This document shows positions 37,002-49,421 of a stretch of DNA of 64,000 nucleotides, in pieces. Position 1 is the first letter of the stretch. Every line of letters begins with the position of its first letter. The DNA is from Bryoerythrophyllum caledonicum (Eukaryota; Streptophyta; Bryopsida; Pottiales; Pottiaceae): assembly GCA_963971425.1 (NCBI GenBank), contig OZ020524.1, forward strand, positions 7,815,845 to 7,879,844, written 5' to 3'. Under the pieces are notes generated by a model. That model had not been told where the DNA came from, ran no database searches, and saw only the letters and a list, made by a program, of their open reading frames with translations. The position numbers and the translations under genes are program-made.

Positions 37002-37826
37002 GAATGTGTATGATTTATTCAAACCTAGTATGAAAATTGATAATAAAATATGAGCAGCTTTTGTAGACATCCATGGAGGCAAGTTATAAAGAACCATAAG
37101 AATGGGCCATGTAGAGTGACTTGTCAAATTGATTCCTCTAGGATTTATTCCATCCATAGCCAATCCCAAAAGCACATTTCTACAATCATATTCGTCGCCA
37201 ACATGATCTCCAAAGATCTCCTCCGCATGTTTAAAAGCTTTCCCATCTACTGGCACCTTCAAAGTCCCATCCTCTGATCGGTGAAGTTCATACCATTGCA
37301 TCAATTTTGAAAACATAGGGTTGCGATATAGAACTAATAAGCGTTGTACTATAGGGAAATAATGGAATATTTTCCGGAGGACATCGGGTTTCTTTATATC
37401 ATCCATGTACCTTGATAGGTTGCAGTGTGAACAAGACAACAAAGATGCTTTGTCAGCGTAGTAAATAATACCATTGCAAGGGCAACAATCGATGGTTAGA
37501 TAGTCCAATCCACAATTTGATATTACCTTTTGTGCTTCATACCTTGACCTTGGCATATTGTTGACAATACCTTGCCCTTCTGGAGCTATATTGTCAGCCA
37601 TACTACGGAATCAATCATCCATTGCCACATTGGACATATTATTTTTTACTTGCAACCTCAGTGCCCATATAATAAAATGCAATCTACTCTTTTTTGATCC
37701 GGTATGTAATGGAGTAGTATCCTCTTGCTCCAAATAAGAGATACCTTCTGTAGGGCCTTGGTCAAGGTCTATAGTAACATTCAATCCAACAATGCCCCCA
37801 GTATTTGTGAGAATGTGTTCCACCAC
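37002..37826 (-). pseudogene. CACTA (En/Spm) transposase fragment, tnp2 type
   Basis: The minus strand from 37826 reads a tnp2-like transposase: SNVAMDD, then TGA at 37613-37611, then FRSMADNIAP, LDYLTIDCCPCNG, CSHCNLSRYM, DVLRKIFHYFPIVQRL, SKLMQWY, VPVDGKAFKH, NVLLGLAMDGINP, TSHSTWPILMVLYNLPPWM and HILLSIFILG. These blocks follow the Transposase_21 order, with paired Cys residues as in the zinc-binding part. Homology ends at 37002, where the GAA tract begins, so the 3' half of the gene is lost. The TGA lies where the family often has Trp (inference). More upstream coding may lie between 37.8 and 39.0 kb but is not recognisable. Confidence 0.75.
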
Positions 37827-39603
37827 TTCAAAATCACCCCACGGTGAACTAGATTGGTCATTAAGAGGGTCATTATGGGGCCCTCAAATAATCACGTCCT
37901 TCTATGGCTTCAACTAGTTTAGGAGGCAAATCTCGGGCACTGCGGGAAGGTGCACCATGGCTAGTACCAATGTCAATGCCCTCACTACGAAGCTCTTCCA
38001 TACACTGTGCCTGTAATTCAAAAATAAAATGCAATGCTTAGTGCAATATAAATTTGTGGAAAAGAAGTTAGAAAAATCTGAACAAAGTGAAGGCAAAATT
38101 AATGAATTCCGTAAAAGTAATGGTAAGAATCACTGAATGTGCTCTTTATCAAATATGTATCTTCCAAGATCCTAGGGTGAATGGAAAGAAAATATTAATC
38201 AATCTCATTCTTTAACCATAAGAAAAGAACAAGCATTTTTATTCTATCAATTGCGTGCAAAGGCTTTAGGGGTTTATCAAGAGGTACAGAGAAAATTTGA
38301 AATTAGCAAGCGTTATTTTTTATATTATGAAAAGAAAAAATAAGAAAACCATACAACAAAAGGATATAGAACATGTGATTTGAAATTGTGAAAATAATCA
38401 AAAGTAATCTATTGGAACAGAAAAGTGTCCAATGGTGTTGTAGGTATTCAACTAGTACCAAATAAAGAATTGTCAAAAGTAAGTTTTTTCTACAGGTAGT
38501 ACAAAAATCCATCAATGGTAATATGGACTATGAATGAAATCTTAAATACCATAATTATGCAAAAATATGATGTAGATTAATTTTTTTGAAGAAACCAAAT
38601 AAGTTGGGTAATTTTCCAATAAGAAACATATGAGAAAAAAGAAGAATGATAGGGAATGAAGTAAAAGGAAGAATAACTAGGGAAAAACCCATGCAAGTGT
38701 CTATTTATTAAATATGAGGATAGACCAATACTAAGTTGTGGAGGGTTAGGTAAGATTGTGGAGATGAACAATGGTGGAAGTTTTTTTGGTGTGTCGCGTG
38801 CTCATAAGATGAGATTGTAAGTGTTGCTTGACAATGTGACGTTGCCGTTTCCACGGTTTGGGCTTCCATTCACAGGACGTGCATGGACATACAATCCAGA
38901 AGTACTGGGCTTCCAATGGTACATCCCCCGGTCAATGCTATCCCATCTCCATCCAAACAAAGGGTCATCATTCTCATGTGATGGTCCAATGTCATTGGAC
39001 ATTGCTAAATCCACATCGATGCTTGTGTATCAATCTAGATCAAGTAATTTCTTCCTCTTGCAAACCATGACTTTGAATGAAAAATAAAATTACAGGTTAA
39101 GAGAAAGGTAAAAAATAGAGACATGATTAATTACGGCCGTACTTCCGGTGGAGTACACATTGTGTTAATTGCAGAGCCAACATCATCCATGTACTACAAA
39201 TGGTAATCACAACAAGTTTTTAGGATAAATAGAGTGACATCATTTGTACCTGATATTATAGATGACAAGAAGAGGTTCCCACAAATTACGTTAGTTATTG
39301 AATCTTCCTAAACAACACTATGTAAAGTATGACATTTTTTAAACATTCTCTCACTCCACAATTATTTTAGTTGGTAGAATCATTGTGAGAAAAAATGATT
39401 ACGTCATAGATGAAAGAAGCAATGGTATATAGAAAATAAAGAACCTGAGAAATTTGGGATCAACTAAGACTAGCGCCTGTGCCCACTTCAACGCAATTAT
39501 TTTCTTTGGCGCGTATTGGAAGCCTCGATCGTGCTGCGGCCCTTAGTCGAGCTTGTTGTGAGTTTGTGAGCAGTGATACATAGCGAGCAGAACTAAGCCC
39601 GCA
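37827..39603. other. Probable remains of the CACTA element, no clear gene
   Basis: Mostly AT-rich. A minus-strand frame at 39014-38802 (ENDDPLFGWRWDSIDRGMYHW) is protein-like and could be 5' coding sequence of the CACTA gene, but I cannot confirm it. CACTA-type terminal repeats were not found. Confidence 0.35.
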
Positions 39604-41514
39604 ATGGCAGGTGGAAAAGAGCTTAGAAGGAAGAAGGAGCGGTTGTGGAAGGAGGCCGAAGACCGCCGCCCTGATCTAGTGAGGACTAGAAGTTGTAGCA
39701 GGCACGTGGATCTTCCCTCTCCAAAGAAAGGCGACAACAAGGCAGCTGAAGAGATGGAAAGTGCTGTAGTAGCGAATGCACCGGCGTCACTTCAGGCGCC
39801 GCAGGAGAAAGGTTTGGGAGTAACATACAACGTTGACAACCCGCAGGGGGCCGAAGTTGTGATTCCAGTGGCTAGCGGTGTAGCTGTGGATTTTGACATA
39901 TTGGGAGCCTACAACAAAGCCTTCAACTCGTTGAGTTTGTTGCCTGAAGCTGAGCGCGATGTTTTTCTGGCGACACATAGCGGGTGTTCAAAATTTCAGT
40001 TGGAGTGTGTGCAGAATGGAACTTCCTTTAGCTTTTCGTCAACTCCTACAATGACGGCTACCAGAGGTCTCGGGCACTCCGGAGATGTGACTGACTGTGT
40101 AGTGACAATGCCCACGCCATTAGAAGGTCCTCGCGTAGCAACGGATATTAGTGCTACACGTCGAGGAGTGCCATCTCCCTTCACAACTCTATGCTGAGCT
40201 AGGACAACGAACATGGCAATCAACACTCTTGGTGATCCAATCGTAACTTTGGACACGAAGAAATTAGTGGTGGCAGTCCACTCTAGAACAAAGATGAAGG
40301 CACAAAGAGCACCTCCAAAAACTACAAGCCCCAATGCACAACCTCCAAGCTCGCCTACAAGGAGTTGGGGGCCAGATACTACTCATTCCAGTGATGATGA
40401 TGGTGGACATGCGCGGTGCAAAGGGAAGGAGAAACTACGACATAGGAAGGAGCGCGACCACAAAGACAGACGGATCCGGAAACGTAGGAAGAAGGAGAAC
40501 TTGGGCGGACAACGATGGAAAAGGCACAACAGTGCTGGATTTAGAGGAGGAAAGGAAGATCCGGCGGAGCATACAAAAGAAACGAAATCGGAGGGCATAA
40601 GAGGAAGAACCGGGAAAAACATCGTTGGGAAAGTCTGTTTGACTGAGCTCGAAGGAAGAAGGACGGCGATAGCCTCAAACAAAAGAAGAAGCGCGATGTT
40701 CAAACGAAGTCCGCCGATGGGGTCAACCAAGTCCCCGATTCTTTGGATACTTCTGCAACCCTTAGAAGACATCCCCAAGTGCAATGTAAATGATCTGGAA
40801 CATCAATGTGGGGCTTTCTGGCACTACATGAAAATACAACATCTCAGAACGTTGCGGCACTTACAAAGTCCTGTAGCATTCCGTTGTATCTCTTCCTTCG
40901 CCAACGCTCTTTTTCCTGGATCCTTCATGTCTTCCCAAAGTTGTTGCCACGATTGTTTTGTGCAATTTGACGGCATACCCACCAACCTCGGATTTCCAAT
41001 CAACTTGAACTTTCGCTTTAGACAATTGCGCTTTTATCTCACGTTGTTACCCACCTCGTGCAAAAATTATTTTTATGTTCTTTGATACAAACTTCCATTC
41101 CTAGAGATTGAAGGTGCTCCATCTATGGCTCTCCCTGTTGATGAAAGTTGTAAATTTTGCTTTGTGGTAAATCTTGCAGAAAACACAATTTGGGTGGACA
41201 CCAACAAGCAAGGAGTTGGAGTATGGTTGACAACATTCATACAAAGGCCTGGAGAAGAAGACGTTGGAAGACAGGGGAAAGGAAAAAAAAATTGGACATT
41301 ATCGAAGACATCAACAGCAACGACTCGTCGCGAGGGTCTGAAGATACCAACGGCTCAGGGGAGGACAATGTCAGCGATAACAAAGACAATGAGTGGGAGA
41401 AGGAAGGCGAAAAATGGCAACAATACAAGTGATGAGGTATCCCTTGTTGAAAATGACTCCAGCAGAAGTGCGCAAGAATTGGGGTTGGCCGCTTGGGAGC
41501 ATGCTTCACCGTAG
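39604..41514 (+). CDS. Unknown frame, open except for two TGA codons
   Basis: From ATG at 39604 the same frame stays open to 41514, apart from TGA at 40195-40197 and 41083-41085. The first part (197 codons) starts MAGGKELRRKKERLWKEAED and has mixed, soluble composition. The middle is very basic (RHRKERDHKDRRIRKRRKK). The section near 40.8-41.1 kb reads poorly as protein. I recognise no family. It could be a decayed transposon ORF or a host gene with introns over the TGA sites. An alternative frame at 41277-41432 has an acidic Asn/Ser/Asp-rich tail that also looks protein-like. Confidence 0.3.
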
Positions 41515-44500
41515 GAATTCGGAATTGGACAACGCATGCTCTACTCGTCCTTGCACCAGATGTTAGAATTGAAGCTCTTTGTGCCAATTTGCTTATGCTT
41601 GTAGAATAGGTTATGGTTTGTTTAGAGCATGGCCGTCCGTTTTTGCTATCCTTGGAATTAGTCATGAAAAAGGAGATGGAATGAGGAAGCATATGCTGGC
41701 ACATTGGGTAGAAAGTGGAGAAACAATCTTTTGAATTACAGTTCACTCCTACCTTGTCATGTGCATGTAAGCTGACATCCAGGAATAACTGTAGATTTTG
41801 CCCCACACTCCAATTTTACTTTGAATTGAATACCGTTTCAATGAGGTTTTGTGGTGTAGCTTATTTGTCACTCATAAATATTCAAATGTCATTGAAGCCT
41901 AGTCATTGTGATTATTAATTCAGATTATAATATGTATCATGTTGCTACAGTATATGAAATAGCCTAATCCAAATATAGAAAGTTGATAGGCTAAATTGGG
42001 ATTGTGCACAATAAACACTACAATTAATCTGTGATCGGTTGGAGGAATGGCACCAAATACTACTTACAACATGTGTCACCTCTAAAGTGACATGGAACTG
42101 TTTCAATAGGAATTCCTAAAACCTAATTCATAGAATTTGTTTCGAAAGAAAATCACATCGGAATTTATGCATATATGAATGTAAAGGGAAACAATGGAAT
42201 TCCATGTGGAGTAGTTGTGCCACAGTGGAAGTATGCCACCGTGGAACTGCCGCCGTGGCAAGGCGAGCATGGCAATTATAGCATAGAAATGAGGATGTGG
42301 ATGAGGCAAGACGGATATGCACACGTATGCACTGATGAAGCGCCTTCGTGTCCCCTAAAGCGTGGAGCTAGGGTGTTTGGAACTTAAATTCCAAAGGACA
42401 TTCCCACCGTGTCTACAAGAAACACGTTCCCAGGCGTTACTCCTTGATAACCACGCGCAGGCTAGCGCCATAGCAACGTTTCGTAGATTCTCTTGTCGTC
42501 ATTTTCAGTGTATTTAGTAACACCAAGGCCGTTGCTAAACGCCTTGTTTTCTTGTTGTGTCAATGTGCATTTCTAGACTGATATCTATGTGATACTAGTG
42601 TGATCCTTGTCATACCGTGTTGATAGGGTGCTCATGTTGTAAAAGACCAAAAAAACAATGTTAACAAGATATTGGGAATTTGGCGGCTTTCACAAACTTT
42701 GACATCTAGAAAATCTGTAAAATGTATGAATGTTGGACAGTGTTCTCCACAAAAGTTTTTAAAATGCAACCAAAGTTCCCATTACCTTAATCCTTGAGAA
42801 CATGTGAAGGCAGCCTGTGATTTTATTTACCTTCGCCTGGACTGGTTTCCAAGCTCCTCCCGACGCAAACACAACAAGAACTCGGTAGAGACGTGATCAT
42901 CATACAAACAAGCAGGGACTGCATGCACACCACAAGGAATCCATATCAGTTTACAATGTGCACTTCTTAACTTAAATCTAAAGTCAGCTCCTTTCACAAC
43001 AACAACGTCAGCTCCCAGGAAAGCCTAGAAGGGCGCTATCTATTCTCTTGGTAGACACGAGGAAGAGACTCGGTAGATGATGGTAAATTTTGGTAACACA
43101 AACGGGGTTGTTGTACGGGGAGCTGACTTGATATTGAGGCGCTCATTTGGTAAAAAGCACAAGATCACAACGTTGTTAACATGTGAAGGTTGCCTGGGCA
43201 CTCTTTTTGCACATGATGTAACTACATACAGCCACAATTATAATCTCCAATATCGTAACTTTCTGATACAACGATATCACGGCACAGTCTCTTGAAACAA
43301 CGCCTGGTTTTTGGCCTCCTCCCATGACAGAACCTTAACCAATATATCAAGCTTTCAAGCAGACACAAACCAAAGACACAAATTTATGATTCCTGCACAA
43401 TCCACACAATGTCCTTTTACAAACAACAAATCTGCAGAGTTGGACACATGACCCACACTGATTTCTAAACTTCACGCAAACTCAGTATGCACAATTTTAA
43501 CTATACAAAGTGGATCAAATTCTTTTACCATTACTATTTCCGGAACAAAACCAGAGGTCAAAGACAAACTTAACTTTTGTTCTAGCTCTTGATCTCCTCC
43601 CATAACAGAACCACAAAGTTTTCCATAACAAACTATGTCCCAACTTCCACTAGTACAAATCGGGTTGTTTTCGACACTCTAAATTCAGCACTGTCACATT
43701 ATACACAAGTTTTCAACTGTATCTTGCACACATATTCTGGCTCTTCATTAAAAGGTGTCGAAAATTAGAGTGCATAAAACAGCCCCATTTGTACTGGTGT
43801 GTCTCATGAGTCTCAGTTTATTGTGCAATCTTGATTTTTTGACATACAGCATGTGAAAAACACATGCTTAAGCTTGATCACCTGCTCATAGTAGGGAAGT
43901 TTAACACGTGGCTAGCCTTTCAGATTCGGTGGGAGAAGTGAGACTCACAGGGAAACATCGACGAGAAACCACTGGAAGACTTTTGTGACGAAGTTGTCTA
44001 TCAGTTGACAAAGTTACTCTTCAATGGCATACACGATTCAGTGCTTCTGTAAGATTCTGGAAGCTATCAATAATCCAAACAATAGTGAGTATAAAGAAGA
44101 GAAAGAAAGCAGACGTAAAACCGGTTGCTGAAAAATGGTTGCAGCACAAAGTCCTTGGCAGTTTGAAGTTCCAAGGATGAACCTTAAATGTAAGATTTAT
44201 TTAATCTTACACGTTTAGACAACGGGCAAGATTTTGACCTGATCAGGTATTTCACGTAATCACCTCTACTTTCCAGGAGCTTTTTGTCACCTAAAACACT
44301 TATGAGAAGGTGGAGACATGACGTCAAGAAGCGCAAGACCAGTGGCCTTAGTTTTAGGCAAAAAAACTGAAAAGGAAGAAGGGAATCAGCTGCCTATCAA
44401 AATGTTTTTTGAGATAGCTGTCTTTACTCTCAAATCTTTTGTGAAGAGCTCTCAGCGCAACAGGAAAATAATAATGTTTTGTGCATTTTTGTACCTTGAG

Positions 44501-44914
44501 ATTCGATGCTAAAGGCTTGAGGAGTTTGGCACTCCAAAGCAGCAAGTATAAACTCCTCTTGATACATTATTCATGAAAATGCCACATGCCCTAAAGATGT
44601 GATATTTATTTTAATTTCTTTTTAAAAATTCAGCAATCCCAGATTTTTGAAGAAGAACCATCATTTTTCCATGTTATTCTATCAGATTTTTCAAAAAAGT
44701 CCAAAAATTTGGTTTATTTTAATTTTAAAAAGAATTCAATAAGTCTCAAAGTGGTGAAAGTACTACTGTAATAGAGGGAGTGAAGCATGTTTTATTCAAT
44801 TTTCATTACTAGATATATTACATGTATTCATGTGACATTTTCACCAATGTTGTATTCTTCTCTCCAATCTCTAAAACAATAATTCAGGAACATGAGTAGA
44901 AAGAGAATTGAACT
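41515..44914. other. Intergenic DNA, no supported gene
   Basis: Mostly AT-rich with short unrelated frames. CTCCTCCCATNACAGAACC occurs twice (about 43317 and 43595), which is the only local repeat I noticed. No recognisable element ends. Confidence 0.45.
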
Positions 44915-45420
44915 TTAAAATTGGGTCCAATATCCTTTATCCTTCAAAATTGTTGCAATACATCTGGGCATGGTTTCATAAAGCTTCATGCACTCTTTCA
45001 ACAATGATGCTATAGGATACTTCAACTCAACGCTCCCACAATTGCTACAATTGTGTTGGGACTTTGTCAAAATGATTTAAGTGGCGTTTTAGAAGCACCC
45101 ACAAGTGTTTAATAGGATTTAGATCCAGTGATTGAGTTGGCCACTCAAGAACTTGAAAAGATTGTAACATAAAACACTCTTGCATGATTTGGCTAAATGG
45201 CTTCGAGCATTTTCATGTTGGAAAAATCAAGGTGTAAGAATCTACATTGAATCCTTGAATTGTACAATGCAAACTATCTTCCAAAAAGCGCCTATGAAGA
45301 TGTTAGTCCATGCGTTTCCCTATTTGGTGAATGAAACCAAGTCCAAAATATATCATGCAACCCCAAATCATAATGGAACCACCACCATACTTAGAGTGTT
45401 GAACGAACTTAGTTTTGTGA
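44915..45420 (-). pseudogene. Tc1/mariner transposase C-terminal remnant
   Basis: Read on the minus strand and across frameshifts, the motif order is that of a Tc1-type transposase: KYGGGSIMIWGCM, FQHENARSHLAK, VLEWPTQSLDLNPIKHLW, LLKRHL, LWER and KLYETMPRCIATILKDKG. In Tc1 the second catalytic Asp lies in the FQxDNAPxH motif and the third residue, Glu, in SPDLNPIE. Here they read Glu and Lys, so activity is lost. At least two frame changes and a TAG interrupt it. The N-terminal DNA-binding part is not recognisable upstream. Confidence 0.75.
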
Positions 45421-48098
45421 CCAATCAGTAATGGTCAAATGTAATTAGTTATAGCAAGTAAAGGCACCTCTTTTTTCCTTTATTCTCATACTTCAAGGTA
45501 ACATTAACTTCTATATTTCTTTGATTGGTTTAAAATCTTATAAGAGATTGAAATGATGTAATAAATATTTTATTCAATTTTGGACCTTTTTGTTATTAAA
45601 TGATTGTTTAGAACATACTAAATACCCATGCTATCCTAAAATTTGATGGACAAGTACCTTACATTGTATAGATTGTGATGGTGAACTGTTGCAACATTGC
45701 ATTGTGTAAGATTTTCATTTTCATCAACCCTTTACCGTCTAGGAAGCCCGAGATGAGACTCCGGAGGTGCTAAAACTCAATTTGCATGAAATCCATGAGG
45801 AATTAGGCTTCCAGATACAAGGTTCAAATTTGTGCACACATTACACGAACACTTTCCAACAATCATATCATGATTTGGATTTATAAAACTCTTGGAAAAG
45901 CTAGGTATACAACACAAAATACATCAAATACACTAAAATATTGTGAATACAGTGAATACCATGCCACATACTATGTTGTATTTCACACACATGCACATTG
46001 ATTTTGATCTTAAATTTTGGTTGAACTTTGTCTTTGATAGATTCTTCATTGTTTTGTGATTGTTGATCCCTCTCCTCACATACATAAAATCCGTTTTGAT
46101 CTGTATAAGGTTGGAACATTTTTGTATACAATCAAGTAGAAAAAAACAAAAAAAGTCACCAATAATTGTTTATAATAATTTTCTTCACATATGATATGTC
46201 AATGCAAAGTTATCAACCTAGTGCACATGGGAACCGCTCTTATTCAAAGTAAAAAAATTCTTGTAAGAATCTATTGATGGTTAAAGTAGTACACAATCCA
46301 AAATCCATAGTTTTCACTACCAATATATGGTAACTTCGAACACTATAATCTATTCCATCAACAGTTGGATGTTGTGCAAAATTTCCCCAAAGTTTAGGTC
46401 ATGGGTTAAATTCAATTTTGTAAGGTTAGATATTAATATTAGTCATTGTATTTCCATCAAATCCGGCTCAAAGAAAAAAATCAGCAGAAATCTTGGTTTT
46501 TCCAGAAACATTCCTAGTCGGTAAAGGGTTAAAGAAATATAGTGTACTAACCATAAAAATTAAGGTGAAAAGAAAGTTTTAATTCACCTTGAATACTATA
46601 ATATTCCAATCCATGCAGTATTATTTGATGTGTTCCTACATTTAGAAGTGGAAAGACATCATTATTTGTAAAGGTTTTATATTCACACTAAAAGCAATTA
46701 TTTTGAAGTATTGTATGCAATGGTCACTCTAAGCACCTACAAGCTAAACTAATTAGTTTTCCAAATCGTAGTAGTTCGGACATGATGGGTTTCAATAAGT
46801 ATCACTTACGCATTACATGGATATCACCTAGACATTACACGGGTATCACCTTGGCATTACATAGGTACCACCAAGACAAATCGTTTGAATTTTCCCAAAT
46901 CTTTGGATATTCTCCTTTTATGAATTGAGTATGGAAGAAACTGACCCTTGCTTACGGAATGGTTTTCAAAAGACAGACATTTTTTTGTTAAAATGGTGGG
47001 TTGGGTTTCATACAGAAAGAGGCTCTTCTAGGCTCTTTTAGGAAACTGGTCGGTGCCTCTAGGCTCTTACACTTCCTTGTGAAGTGTATGATGAAGGCCT
47101 TCTCGCGATGGCCAGCACCGTTGAATTTGCTTTTCCGTTTCTGCAATGAAAGAGAACTTTTAATCGTCTCGGAAGAGCTCCTAAACTTTTGGTTGCCTGT
47201 CCTGAAAGCAACTACCACACCCCAGAAAGCAGTCTTTCGAGGGTGCAAAAGTCCTGCTACGAACCTTGGGTGAAGCGATAATGAGCACAATTCCAACAAG
47301 GATAAAAACAGACTCGGGTGATTTCGGAGGATGGATCCTTGCCATAATTCTTGTCATTTCAGTCTACGACATATGAGGTGCGCCATCCAGAGGTGTGATC
47401 AAAGGTCGTGCAGCGCACGCGCTTCTCATTCTCTCCATTTTGTCCTACAGATCGCACTTTCAGGAAAAGTTGATTGCTTTGGCGGTTTTCACACGCGGAC
47501 TGTGGACGGAACTATGCCGAGGACTAAACTATGTTCAGAGACCGAGTTTTGGAGTTGAAAAAAATATCATAGTATGTAATTTGCGGAGTTTGGGTCCTTG
47601 TAATGTGGAAGCACGAAGGACCGAGTTGAGAGGCCGAGACCCATACCATTTGGCAAATTCCAAGTCAATTTTTACTTCATAAGGGCTTACTTTTATGAAA
47701 TTTTCCTCTCACATTCTCTAGCCATGGAGTCTACAAGGGAACACATTTACGGTCAAAATGCTCATTACACCAAAAAAAACCAGCATAAGCATCGGCACAG
47801 AAAATTTCAGGTAAAAAGATTTAGGTGAAAATTCGAATTAAAAATTTCAGTTAAAATCTTTAAGTAAACAAGTTAATTTTAAAAATTGGGTAAAATATTT
47901 CAGGGTAAAATTAGTTGTTGTTTTAATCTGACGGTTGAGATCTTGTCAAATCATAATATTTTAATGAAAAGAATGTTCAGCACCTAGGCAAGAGTTTGGT
48001 CCAAACAAGAATAGTAATCCAAAATTCTCTTGAGGGACCAAACTCTTGGCACCAAAATCTCCAAAAAGTGTTACCATGTAGGCATTATAGAAGCCCTT
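45421..48098. other. Intergenic DNA, no supported gene
   Basis: AT-rich. Near 46797-46880 there are three or four imperfect units of about 21 bp (CATTACATGGATATCACCTA type), related to the GTGATAYC words near 16.2-16.5 kb. The frames at 46988-47299 on both strands show no family motif. Confidence 0.4.
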
Positions 48099-48672
48099 GG
48101 CCTCTCGACCCCTGGTCCGTGTGTATAGGGTGAGGCCCTGGCGGGAGGGCCTCACCCAACGTAACGCCCAATCGGGGGCAGTGAATTTTTTTTTTGAATT
48201 TTTTTTTAATCTGCCTGGGCAAAATGCCGTGAGATTTCATAATGCCCTCTTGTCGCACACGTCCCGCGCTGTGAGGTGCGCCGGAATGAACGGGACACAA
48301 ACCCGATCAGGTGTTACGTGATAGCTGAGAGCCCGACCAAGGCCAATTTTTAGGCTATAGACCAATTGAATTGCAAGTAGCACTCGGCCTCTCGACCCCT
48401 GGTCCGTGTGTATAGGGTGAGGCCCTGGCGGGAGGGCCTCACCCAACGTAACGCCCAATCGGGGGCAGTGAATTTTTTTTTTGAATTTTTTTTTAATCTG
48501 CCTGGGCAAAATGCCGTGAGATTTCATAATGCCCTCTTGTCGCACACGTCCCGCGCTGTGAGGTGCGCCGGAATGAACGGGACACAAACCCGATCAGGTG
48601 TTACGTGATAGCTGAGAGCCCGACCAAGGCCAATTTTTAGGCTATAGACCAATTGAATTGCAAGTAGCACTC
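48099..48672 (+). repeat. 287-bp tandem duplication, two copies
   Basis: Units begin at 48099 and 48386, and a short third start (GGCCTCTCGACCC) is at 48673. The spacing is 287 bp both times, and the two units look identical by eye, including two T runs. Each unit has a perfect 12-bp hairpin (48128-48157 and 48415-48444: GGGTGAGGCCCT, 6-nt loop, AGGGCCTCACCC). No coding function is supported. Confidence 0.93.
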
Positions 48673-48700
48673 GGCCTCTCGACCCTTAGTCCGACCCTTA

Positions 48701-49059
48701 GGGGGGTTTCACACTAGGGGCCGAGCTCGAGGGGCCGAGCAAATCTAGCAATTTGATTGGCCTAGAGTTGAAAATCGGCCCGTGGGCCTTCACACTAGGG
48801 GCCAAGGGCCAAGGGCCAAGGGCCGAAGGGCACCAAAATGCTTACATGGCAGCACTTTTTGAGAATTTTGGGGCCTATAGTTCGGCCCCTCGAGGAGAGT
48901 TTGGGTCCAACAAGAATAGAAACCCAAACTCTTGCCGAGGGGCCGAACATTTTCTCATTAAAATAATTTTAATAATTTTTTACAACTCCAAAACTCGGCC
49001 CCTCAGCATAGTTTGGTCTTCAATGGAGTTCGGCCCTTGGGCTTAGTGTGAAACGCCCC
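48701..49059. mobile_element. TTA-flanked MITE, Harbinger/Tourist-like, 359 bp
   Basis: TTA stands on both sides (48698-48700 and 49060-49062). The ends are GGGGGGTTTCACACTA and, inverted, GGGGCGTTTCACACTA, one mismatch in 16. The interior is rich in GGGCCGA/CGGCCC words and AAGGGCC repeats (48804-48826). A 3-bp TTA duplication with G-rich tips is typical of PIF/Harbinger-derived MITEs. It ends about 360 bp upstream of the lipoxygenase start codon. Confidence 0.8.
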
Positions 49060-49421
49060 TTAGTCCGCGTGAGCTCCCCTTACACTTGTCCAAAGAAGCA
49101 GATACGGTTGTCATTCGGGCATCCCACGCCATCCTTGCCGACACGAGCCCCTCGCATTCTGGCTGAGTTTTTTTCCTTGAGAACGTTAGAGAGCTTCTGG
49201 GGACGCGCTCTTACGCCATTCTGATGGTACAGCGAGAGTCTCATGTGCAATATTCGTATATTTACCGATCACAATATCCTGTTGGTATACCCAGAGATCA
49301 TCCCACACTTGGAATTTGGGACACACTACGGACCTCGATCTCTTATTTAGAGAGTGTTGTATTCCCGAGGGGTCTCTGATTTGCCGGTGTGGCCTGCTGC
49401 GATACATTTGACTGTGTAACG

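Noticed and set aside
36131..37601. Long open frames of poly-Ser, poly-Phe, poly-Leu and poly-Lys
   Set aside because: They are translations of the TTC/GAA tract and not genes. Only the transposase part at 37002-37601 is real coding homology.
46988..47299. Opposed open frames on both strands near 47 kb
   Set aside because: Neither has a family motif, and the overlap suggests chance open frames.
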